DNA of 6,709 bases from Planctomycetota bacterium (GTDB lineage: Bacteria; Planctomycetota; Phycisphaerae; UBA1845), in the NCBI GenBank assembly GCA_022563055.1, contig JADFOB010000070.1:1-6709 (forward strand), written 5' to 3'. Position numbers and translations under genes: made by a program. This document shows, piece after piece, positions 1 through 5,061 of the stretch (position 1 is the first letter of the stretch; each line of letters begins with the position of its first letter). The notes under the pieces are model-generated. The model was not told the origin of the DNA. It saw only the letters and a list, made by a program, of their open reading frames with translations, and did no database searches.

Positions 1-18
1 CACGCAGATGACGTTTGT

Positions 19-126
19 TCAGAGCCGCGCCCGTCAGGAAGCGGTACCGTACGGTGACCCCAAACCGCTCCCTGACGGTCGGGGCTCTGATCTCAAAGAC
101 GTCGCCAATTTCGAGGCACTACACTA
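19..126 (-). repeat. 108-nt palindromic interspersed repeat, copy A
   Basis: Two 27-nt arms (19-45 and 64-90) form an imperfect inverted repeat matching at 24 of 27 positions, with an 18-nt centre. Beyond the arms, a unique flank (91-126) is shared with copy B at 6181-6288. Read on the minus strand, the two copies align over 108 nt without a gap, about 81 of 108 positions identical by hand count. The arms carry the core GAGCCSCGACCGTNAGGGAG. The repeat lies 32 nt past the rplT stop, so the transcript could fold it into a strong hairpin that ends or protects the mRNA 3' end. There is no U-tract of the classical intrinsic terminator type. It encodes nothing convincing. It resembles REP/REPIN or MITE-like non-autonomous repeats, and no transposase is present in the window. 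Confidence 0.85.
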
Positions 127-158
127 GCACGGGATCATGCGGCGGCGCGGTGCCGGCG

Positions 159-530
159 TCAGGCTACGGCTTTCCTGGGTTGATGCTGCTTGGCGATTTC
201 GACAAGTGCGTCGAAGTCTGCGGGCGAGGCGATGGCGATCTCGCTCATCATCTTGCGGTTGAGCTCGATCTTTGCTTCCAACAGCCCGTAGATAAAGCGA
301 CTGTAGACGATACCGCGACTCCGGCAGGCAGCCGTGAGCCTGGTGATCCAGAGTGCCCGGAAGTTGCGTTTGCGGAGTCGGCGGTCCCGATAGGCGTTGA
401 CGCCGGATCGAATGACGGCTTCTTTGGCCAGTCGCCAACGCTTACCCGGCGCACCGCGAAAACCGCGCGCCTGCTTGAGAATACGTACCTTCTTGCGGTG
501 CCGGGCGGCGCCGGAGGTCGCTCTTCCCAT
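159..530 (-). CDS. rplT: 50S ribosomal protein L20
   Basis: L20 binds 23S rRNA early in 50S assembly and in several bacteria represses its own operon. The 123-residue product has the family pattern throughout: the basic N-terminal extension with RHKK-like RHRKKVRILKQARGF, then AYRDRRLRKRNFRALWI, then RLTAACRSRGIVYSRFI, YGL and the C-terminal LNRKMMSEIAI helix. Length is close to the usual 115-125 residues. I chose the ATG at 530 because translation from there begins at the conserved N-terminus and a purine-rich AGGAG lies about 10 nt upstream; an in-frame TTG at 563 would add 11 residues with no family match. It is the distal gene of an operon with rpmI, 155 nt downstream of it. Identification is very secure. 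Confidence 0.97.
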   Translation of the reverse strand: MGRATSGAARHRKKVRILKQARGFRGAPGKRWRLAKEAVIRSGVNAYRDRRLRKRNFRALWITRLTAACRSRGIVYSRFIYGLLEAKIELNRKMMSEIAIASPADFDALVEIAKQHQPRKAVA

Positions 531-685
531 AACCTTGGATCTCCTCTTTGACGCCCTACCCAAACCCGTTGAGCTGTGCGGTGCCTGTTTCTTCGACGCA
601 CGCCTAGTGCTCTGTCAGCCTTGGTTTGACGGGTTGGCACACGTGCAGGTTCTACGCAACTGCAGAACCTAAGATTGACAGAAGA
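531..685 (-). promoter_or_regulatory. Structured rpmI-rplT intergenic leader (candidate)
   Basis: The 155-nt gap between the two ribosomal protein genes is long for this pair and has no convincing ORF. It contains a stem with AGGTTCT (647-653) against AGAACCT (664-670), 7 bp with a 10-nt loop, lying 16 nt past the rpmI stop. A longer-range 7-bp pairing is possible between AACCCGT (563-569) and ACGGGTT (629-635), which would close a domain just before the rplT Shine-Dalgarno site. L20 is known to control its own operon through structured mRNA in Escherichia coli and Bacillus. Whether this leader does so here is inference. I saw no convincing internal minus-strand promoter. Confidence 0.4.
540..547 (-). 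promoter_or_regulatory. Shine-Dalgarno site of rplT
   Basis: The minus strand reads AGAGGAGA here, followed by a 9-nt spacer and the ATG at 530-528. This site decides the rplT start in favour of ATG at 530 over the upstream in-frame TTG at 563. Confidence 0.75.
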
Positions 686-883
686 CTAGCTGCTACCCAG
701 CACAATCCTGGCTCGCTTGGCCGTCTTACCCGATAGCGCCGATTTCTTCCGCATCGCGCGACATCGACCACCGTTCTTGCCACTCATCAAATGGCCTGCG
801 CAGGAGCGCTTGTAGCGCACCTTGCCACTTGCCGACAGCTTCATTCGCTTCTTGCTACCCTTGTGGGTCTTCATTTTCGGCAT
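686..883 (-). CDS. rpmI: 50S ribosomal protein L35
   Basis: L35 is a small basic protein of the large ribosomal subunit. The 65-residue product starts with the nearly invariant MPKMKTHKGSKKRMKLS block, continues with GKVRYKRSCAGHLMSGK, and ends with the basic AKRARIVLGSS tail; length is the family norm of about 64-66. The ATG at 883 is preceded by GGAG with a 10-nt spacer. It is the first gene of the minus-strand rpmI-rplT operon. The initiation factor gene infC, which usually sits directly upstream, is absent: the upstream DNA is about 390 nt of non-coding sequence and then a divergent gene. The SGKNGGRCRAMRKKSAL stretch is a variant of the more usual TKKSTKRKRxLRK region but keeps its basic character. 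Confidence 0.97.
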   Translation of the reverse strand: MPKMKTHKGSKKRMKLSASGKVRYKRSCAGHLMSGKNGGRCRAMRKKSALSGKTAKRARIVLGSS

Positions 884-921
884 CGCATTACCACTCCGGT
901 AGCCAGCGGATCACATCGCAC

Positions 922-948
922 GAGCCCCGCATTATACGCTCGGGGCTC
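922..948. repeat. Inverted repeat enclosing the rpmI -10 box
   Basis: GAGCCCCG (922-929) and CGGGGCTC (941-948) are a perfect 8-bp inverted repeat around an 11-nt AT-rich centre holding TATAAT. With a start near 924 the full hairpin would not form in the rpmI transcript, so an operator role in DNA is more likely than an RNA role. The arm resembles the start of the interspersed palindrome arm (GAGCCCCGACCG), so it may instead be a remnant of that repeat. Confidence 0.6.
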
Positions 949-958
949 ATCAATGCAA
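931..958 (-). promoter_or_regulatory. Sigma-70-type promoter of rpmI-rplT
   Basis: On the minus strand a perfect TATAAT (936-931) follows a weak TTGCAT -35 box (958-953) at 16 nt spacing. Predicted transcription starts near 924-925, giving a 5' leader of about 40 nt before the rpmI ATG. The -10 box lies in the 11-nt centre of an inverted repeat (see the adjoining entry), so a DNA-binding regulator could cover it. The match and position are seen directly; promoter activity is inferred. Confidence 0.6.
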
Positions 959-962
959 GAGC

Positions 963-1069
963 CCAAGAACGCCGTTCTTGGCCAACGGAGGGGTGGACGG
1001 GTGTCCCAGGTCTGGTCTCTGCCCAGGAGCAATCGTGACCCCAGGTTCCAAGAACCTGGGCCACCCGCC
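963..1069. repeat. Cluster of nested palindromes between divergent genes
   Basis: Three inverted repeats overlap. CCAAGAAC (963-970) pairs with GTTCTTGG (974-981) across 3 nt. CCCAGGTTC (1040-1048) pairs with GAACCTGGG (1052-1060) across 3 nt. A longer 15-nt pair (998-1012 against 1055-1069) matches at 13 positions. CCAAGAAC recurs at 1048-1055, so the arm at 974-981 could pair with either copy. None is followed by a T-tract. The segment has no convincing ORF and looks like repeat-derived intergenic DNA. Confidence 0.6.
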
Positions 1070-1158
1070 CGCCCGTTTTGGGCCGATGGAGGGCATTTGA
1101 TCGTACGACAGGTGAGATTGCCTGCGAGAACCGTTAAGCTGACCTGGGGCACGCCCGC

Positions 1159-1210
1159 CTCCCTCACGGTCGGGGTTCGGATAAGAGGCCGGCTGTTTGA
1201 CTCACTACAC
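1159..1210 (-). repeat. Degraded half copy of the palindromic repeat
   Basis: This stretch matches one arm plus the flank of copy A (68-124) in the same orientation. It keeps CTCCCTCACGGTCGGGG at one end and CACTACAC at the other, with 5 nt fewer in total and substantial divergence between. The opposite arm is not recognisable upstream. I read it as an old, partly erased member of the same family. Confidence 0.55.
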
Positions 1211-1224
1211 CAAGCTGTGATAAG
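1197..1224 (+). promoter_or_regulatory. Candidate promoter of the glycosyltransferase gene
   Basis: TTGACT (1197-1202), 5 of 6 matches to the -35 consensus, is followed after 16 nt by GATAAG (1219-1224), 4 of 6 to the -10 consensus, with a TG one base upstream as in extended -10 promoters. A start near 1231 would give a leader of about 44 nt. The -35 box overlaps the end of the degraded palindromic repeat. This is a pattern match only. Confidence 0.35.
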
Positions 1225-1274
1225 GCGCGATCCGCGCGGCGGGTTGGAATTCGACGGCGCTCTCGTCGAGGAAA

Positions 1275-2981
1275 ATGGATCAACCACAACTCCACAATCG
1301 CCCCTCGGCTGGGATGGGGTCACTCCCGTTCGGCATTGCCCTCGGTGTGATCACCCTTGTGGCGGTCTGGTTCCGTTTCGATGGATTGACCAGGCGAGAC
1401 ATGTGGCTGGATGAGAGCTGCACGTTCTACGCCGTCCACCACCTCTTCGCCTGGCCCGCGGACGGACCGGATCCGTGGCGGGAACTGGCCCACACGCCCT
1501 ACTTTCTCCTGCTGCGCCTCTGGTCCGAGGTCTTCGGCCAGACCGCATGGGGACTCCGGAGCTTTTCAGCGGTGGTCGGAAGCCTGGCGATCCCTCTCAT
1601 CGCGCTGGTCGGCACACGCATGGGCAACCGTCGCGTTGGGTTGATCGGCGCCGCAATCGCGAGCGTCCATCCGCTCCACATCTATTACAGCCAGGAGGCG
1701 CGGGTATATACGCTGTGGGCTCTGGCGGCCACGATCAGCCTATATGTTCTGTACCAAGCGGCGCGGACCTTGCGAGCGCGGTGGTGGCTGGGATATGCCG
1801 TCTGCGCCTGGGTCATGGTGCTGATCCACGATTACAGTCTGTTTTGGCTGCCGGCAACGATCGGTGTGCTCGTGGTGGCAGATCATCGAAGACGGGCGTT
1901 GAGGCAGTGGTTCATCACCCACGCCTGTTTGGCTTTGACGCTTGCCCCGCTGATCTGGTTCGTCCTTCTTGGGCACACCCAAACCGGTCCCAAGGCCTGG
2001 TTGAACGAGATATGGCGTGGCTATCCGCCCGCGCTGGCGGTTGCCCGTTCCCTTTGGGCGTTGCTCCCTTCGGGCGACTACCCTCGCTACCTGGGCACGT
2101 TGTACACGGCCTTGGACGTCATCGGGGCCTACAACTTCCCAGCCGCCTACGCCGTCTTGGTTGGTCCGGCCATCCTCGTGGGCGGGCTTGCGATCGCAAG
2201 CGCGATGATCCCGCGCAGGTGGATCAAGCGTGTGCCCTCCGATGGCCCATTGGGTATCCACGAGTGGGATGGCACGTCGCCTCGCTGCGCGCAGTTCCTT
2301 GTGGTGCACGGGCTACTCTTCCTGTTTTTCGGATTCTTGTATTCATGCCTGTTTACGCCTACGTACGTCGTGGGGCGTTACGATGTCGTGATCTGGCCCG
2401 CGATGGTTCTGGGGATGGCCTTCCTCGTCGACACGGCTCCGATCGGGCGCCGGCTCGACGGACGCCCGCGAATCTTCCTTCAAGGGGCCATCACGGTGAT
2501 CCTTTGTACCTGTGGCTTGGTCATGAGTCTGGCTTCCCGCGCTGCACCCATCTACCACGTGCAGCGCGTACGGGCAGAGCGAATCGCGGCGTTCGTGGAG
2601 GAAGCCGATCTCGTCGTCAGCGTGAATCTGTACCGCTGGTTCATGCTCTACGAATGGCATCGTATGGACTTCCACCCGCAGATTATCTCCTTTCCCCCGG
2701 CCCACGAGCGACAGATGTGCTGGGAGAACGCGGAGGCGGAGTTGGCTGATCCGGGGCAGATCGAGGCCGACATTGCTGTCGTCATGGCACGGATCGAGGC
2801 CGCCCATCGCAGCGGCAGGCGTGTCTGGCTTCTCGCACAGGGTGAGGGAGAGGGGCCTCGGGCGCAGGTGGATGCTCGCCTCTTCGCGCGATTCGGGCAG
2901 CGCCGGATTCGCGTGCGCCCGGTCGCCGAATGGATCGGATTGGCCGAGCTCGTCCCGCAAGAGCGCCACTATTCGCGGTAG
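1275..2981 (+). CDS. Polytopic GT-C glycosyltransferase (PMT/ArnT-like, GT39/83 type)
   Basis: The 568-residue membrane protein has the hallmarks of the dolichyl/undecaprenyl-phosphate-sugar family (PMT_2-like). These enzymes move a sugar from a polyprenyl-phosphate donor to a lipid, glycan or protein on the outer face of the inner membrane. After a first hydrophobic segment (about 18-36) comes the acidic first-loop motif DMWLDE (42-47), whose Asp-Glu pair is the usual catalytic signature. Then come TPYFLLLRLW (74-83) and the family motif HPLHIYYSQEARVY (132-145). Further hydrophobic segments lie near 97-113, 148-162, 171-201, 213-232, 289-312, 340-360, 370-386 and 400-418. GRYDVVIWPA (367-376) is a second conserved-looking region. 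Residues 420-568 form a soluble tail. Donor and acceptor cannot be told from sequence. The ATG at 1275 has GAGGA only 2 nt away, so the M at residue 14 (1314) is an alternative start. Confidence 0.85.
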   Translation: MDQPQLHNRPSAGMGSLPFGIALGVITLVAVWFRFDGLTRRDMWLDESCTFYAVHHLFAWPADGPDPWRELAHTPYFLLLRLWSEVFGQTAWGLRSFSAVVGSLAIPLIALVGTRMGNRRVGLIGAAIASVHPLHIYYSQEARVYTLWALAATISLYVLYQAARTLRARWWLGYAVCAWVMVLIHDYSLFWLPATIGVLVVADHRRRALRQWFITHACLALTLAPLIWFVLLGHTQTGPKAWLNEIWRGYPPALAVARSLWALLPSGDYPRYLGTLYTALDVIGAYNFPAAYAVLVGPAILVGGLAIASAMIPRRWIKRVPSDGPLGIHEWDGTSPRCAQFLVVHGLLFLFFGFLYSCLFTPTYVVGRYDVVIWPAMVLGMAFLVDTAPIGRRLDGRPRIFLQGAITVILCTCGLVMSLASRAAPIYHVQRVRAERIAAFVEEADLVVSVNLYRWFMLYEWHRMDFHPQIISFPPAHERQMCWENAEAELADPGQIEADIAVVMARIEAAHRSGRRVWLLAQGEGEGPRAQVDARLFARFGQRRIRVRPVAEWIGLAELVPQERHYSR

Positions 2982-3111
2982 CAGAACGCATCGACGACGC
3001 GGCGTCCGGCCATTATCGGGGGCAAGGCGGAAATGGTTACGCCACACGTTATGGCATTGACGTCGGCTGCCACACTCAGGCCACGTTCTCAAAACCAAAA
3101 CACCACCGGGA

Positions 3112-3261
3112 AAACGTCGAAACGTCCAAACGTCGAAACATCGAAACGCATTCCGAACCGCGACCGTAAGGGAGCGTCGAAACGTCGAAACGGAGGAAAA
3201 CGTCGAAACGTTGAAACGTTGAAACAGGAGAAGGGCGCCAGTGTCTTGTTTCGACGTTTCC
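3112..3261. repeat. Degenerate CGTCGAAA octamer array with inverted tail
   Basis: Nine 8-nt units are visible: four in tandem at 3115-3146 (CGTCGAAA, CGTCCAAA, CGTCGAAA, CATCGAAA), two at 3175-3190, and three at 3201-3224 (CGTCGAAA, then CGTTGAAA twice). The first two groups are separated by a palindrome arm (3152-3176), the second and third by a 10-nt purine-rich spacer. The inverse complement appears at 3248-3259 (GTTTCGACGTTT), able to pair perfectly over 12 bp with AAACGTCGAAAC at 3112-3123, 3180-3191 or 3198-3209. The 8-nt period is not a multiple of three, so the array is not protein-coding in any steady frame. Function is unknown; slippage-driven intergenic expansion, a protein-binding array or a repeat-rich 3' UTR are all possible. 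Confidence 0.8.
3152..3176 (+). repeat. Single arm of the palindromic repeat inside the octamer array
   Basis: The 19 bases CCGCGACCGTAAGGGAGCG match the arm of copy B (around 6223-6241) with one mismatch, and the flanking bases are close. No partner arm follows; the octamer array resumes at once at 3175. This looks like a nested or recombined repeat. Confidence 0.7.
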
Positions 3262-3421
3262 ATGTTTTCCTCTTCTCTCTGCGTCGCTTTGGTGCTTTCA
3301 CCGGCGGGGTCCGTGACGACTCTTGCCCGTGCAAGAACCAAGCTGCGAAGCGCCTTGCCTCACCCCAAAGACGCCGGTGCCACAGAGTAAGGTCACACCC
3401 CACTTAACATGCGGGCTGTGG

Positions 3422-3449
3422 TTGCAAAGTCGCGGGCAATACCTACCAT
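3422..3449 (+). promoter_or_regulatory. Weak candidate promoter of lptFG
   Basis: TTGCAA (3422-3427) and TACCAT (3444-3449) lie 16 nt apart, each 4 of 6 to consensus, ending 12 nt before the lptF ATG. The leader would then be only about 5 nt, which fits the lack of a Shine-Dalgarno site but is otherwise weak support. Confidence 0.2.
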
Positions 3450-3461
3450 CTCGCTTCAACC

Positions 3462-5060
3462 ATGCCGTTTCTGTGGACACTCCAGCGCTACATCTTCCGC
3501 GAGATGGGCAAGACGTTCCTGCTGACCGCAGCCGCGTTGACGGGCGTGCTCGGTCTGGGCGGCGGTGTGCTGGAGATGATTAAACTGGGGGAGATTACGC
3601 CCGGACAACTGGGCAGCCTGATGCTGCTGGTGCTGCCCGTCGCGGCGGCGCTGACGCTCCCGATCGCCGCTCTGTTCAGCGCCGCAGCGACCTACGGGCG
3701 CCTCAGTGCAGACAACGAATTCGTCGCCTGCCGCAGCGGCGGGATCAACATGCACGTCTTGTTTCTGCCCGCGCTGGTCTTGAGCATTGCGGCGGCGTCG
3801 GTCACGTTCGCCTTCAGCAACTTCCTCATTCCCGGCATGGTGCGGAACCTCAACGCCTTTGTGACCAGCGATTTCGGCAGTCTCGTGCAACAGCGTCTGG
3901 ATCGTCCGCGTGGGATCACGCTGGGCGGACGCTTCCGAATCTACGCCGACGAGTGCAGCGTTGATCCCGTCAACTCCAATCGGGTCATCCTGAAAGGAAT
4001 CGCCTTCGTGGAAGTCGACGGTGAGGAGTGGGTCCGGTACGGCACCGCCCAGGAGGTTGTCCTGGATTTCTCAAAAGACACACAGCCTCCGCAAGTCAAA
4101 GGAATGCTTCTGGGGTTGAGCTTCTACGATCGGCGGGCACGGCGCTTTTTTGAAGAGGCCAAGCGCATCCTTCCACCCAACGACATCCCATCGACTCTCT
4201 CGCTCAAGTTCAAGTTCCTCACACTCGGGGAGCTGTTTCATTACTGGAACAACCCCGGTGAGTGGCGGGCGGTCCGCGACAAAATGGAGCGACTGCGCCT
4301 CGCCATCGGACAGAACCGCATCTTCTTGGAGCTTTGGGACGAGTGGCTTGACAACGACCGGCGCATCGTGCTGGCGGACGGTGATCGGCGGCTCGTCATC
4401 ACGTCCCAACTCGGTGCGCCCCTGTCCGACGGTACGGGTATCGAGCTTCACGACGTGCGGATCGAAGAATCGGGCGGCGGCGGTGTGCAGACCGCCACCG
4501 CAGCGCGCGCCATTCTCGAAGTGGCACGCGGGCGAACGCTTGCCCAGAGCGGGATTCAGGTGGAAGCCTACGAAGTGACCATCGACCGTGGGACGACGCG
4601 GTTGCAAAAGCCCAAGGCAACGTTCGGCCCGGTGACGATCCGTTCGGACCTTGTTGCGCAAATCCTGGACATGTCCGACCAAGCCCTTCTTGATCCGGGC
4701 GCGGGGTCGCAGCTCGATAACCCCGTGGGGCAGCGCCGGCACGAGGCTTCGAGTGCGCGAATCCGCACCATTCACGAGATCGTCGGAACTCTCAACGAAC
4801 GACTGGCGTTCAGCATCAGCGTGGTCGTGCTGGTTCTGCTCGGCGCGACGCTGGGGATCGTCTTTCGCGGCTCACACGTGATGGTCGCTTTTGGCATCAG
4901 CTTCGTTCCGTCGTTGGTGATTATCATCGGGATCGTGATGGGCAAACAGATGTCCTACAACGCGCCGACCCACGCACTCGGTATTGGCATGATGTGGACC
5001 GGTATTGTGCTTGTCGCGGCGTTGGATTTCTATGCGCTGACGCGCTTGCTTCGCCGTTAG
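3462..5060 (+). CDS. lptF: LptF/LptG-family permease, enlarged periplasmic domain (LptF-like)
   Basis: This is a YjgP/YjgQ-family subunit of the LptB2FG exporter, which extracts lipopolysaccharide or a similar lipid from the outer leaflet of the inner membrane. The layout is canonical: three N-terminal membrane segments (about 17-38, 49-76, 97-124), a periplasmic region, and three C-terminal segments (about 448-468, 472-494, 505-528). The family motif after segment 2 is clear (GRLSADNEFVACRSGGI, 79-95, compare the E..A.R..G pattern), as is LNERLAF before segment 4 (444-450). At 532 residues it is much longer than the roughly 360-370 of the E. coli protein; the excess lies in the periplasmic part (125-443). 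That part has two beta-rich stretches with similar patterns around a helical segment (256-300). No Shine-Dalgarno site is seen before the ATG at 3462. The pair order with the next gene supports lptF rather than lptG. Confidence 0.85.
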   Translation: MPFLWTLQRYIFREMGKTFLLTAAALTGVLGLGGGVLEMIKLGEITPGQLGSLMLLVLPVAAALTLPIAALFSAAATYGRLSADNEFVACRSGGINMHVLFLPALVLSIAAASVTFAFSNFLIPGMVRNLNAFVTSDFGSLVQQRLDRPRGITLGGRFRIYADECSVDPVNSNRVILKGIAFVEVDGEEWVRYGTAQEVVLDFSKDTQPPQVKGMLLGLSFYDRRARRFFEEAKRILPPNDIPSTLSLKFKFLTLGELFHYWNNPGEWRAVRDKMERLRLAIGQNRIFLELWDEWLDNDRRIVLADGDRRLVITSQLGAPLSDGTGIELHDVRIEESGGGGVQTATAARAILEVARGRTLAQSGIQVEAYEVTIDRGTTRLQKPKATFGPVTIRSDLVAQILDMSDQALLDPGAGSQLDNPVGQRRHEASSARIRTIHEIVGTLNERLAFSISVVVLVLLGATLGIVFRGSHVMVAFGISFVPSLVIIIGIVMGKQMSYNAPTHALGIGMMWTGIVLVAALDFYALTRLLRR

Positions 5061-5061
5061 G

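Larger units (their letters stand above)
2982..3461. other. 480-nt gene-free region with repeat array
   Basis: No convincing gene is seen between the glycosyltransferase stop and the lptF start. The first 130 nt (2982-3110) show nothing recognisable. Positions 3111-3261 hold the octamer array, one palindrome arm and an inverted tail of the array. Positions 3262-3461 hold a pyrimidine-rich segment (3262-3300), a 5-bp hairpin CTTGC/GCAAG near 3321-3334, and the lptF upstream region. ORFs that cross the array are low-complexity readings of the repeat. Confidence 0.7.

Noticed and set aside
15..551. Plus-strand 178-residue ORF
   Set aside because: It runs antisense through rplT and its first 40 residues are a translation of the palindromic repeat; the same spurious peptide pattern appears from copy B at 5957-6304.
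531..563. In-frame TTG extension of rplT adding 11 residues
   Set aside because: The added residues do not match the L20 N-terminus, and a good AGGAG site lies between this TTG and the ATG at 530, placed for the ATG.
675..680. Perfect TTGACA on the plus strand
   Set aside because: No -10 box at 16-18 nt and no plus-strand gene follows; it is antisense to the rpmI end.
1040..1060. 9-bp hairpin as an intrinsic terminator
   Set aside because: No T-tract on either side and no gene ends just upstream on either strand.
871..1323. Minus-strand 150-residue ORF upstream of rpmI as a displaced infC
   Set aside because: The translation has no IF3 motifs, overlaps the rpmI promoter and the start of the glycosyltransferase gene, and is rich in Pro/Arg/Ser as expected of shadow ORFs.
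1475..2749. Plus-strand 424-residue ORF
   Set aside because: It is a different frame inside the glycosyltransferase gene, with no membrane pattern or recognisable motif, as expected of high-GC shadow frames.
3112..3224. CRISPR-like array
   Set aside because: Units are 8 nt and mostly back to back, with no unique spacers of regular length and no cas genes.
2343..3341. Minus-strand 332-residue ORF spanning the glycosyltransferase end and the octamer array
   Set aside because: Its N-terminal half is a reading of the repeat array (alternating Phe/Val/Ser/Thr/Arg), and the rest is antisense to a clear gene.
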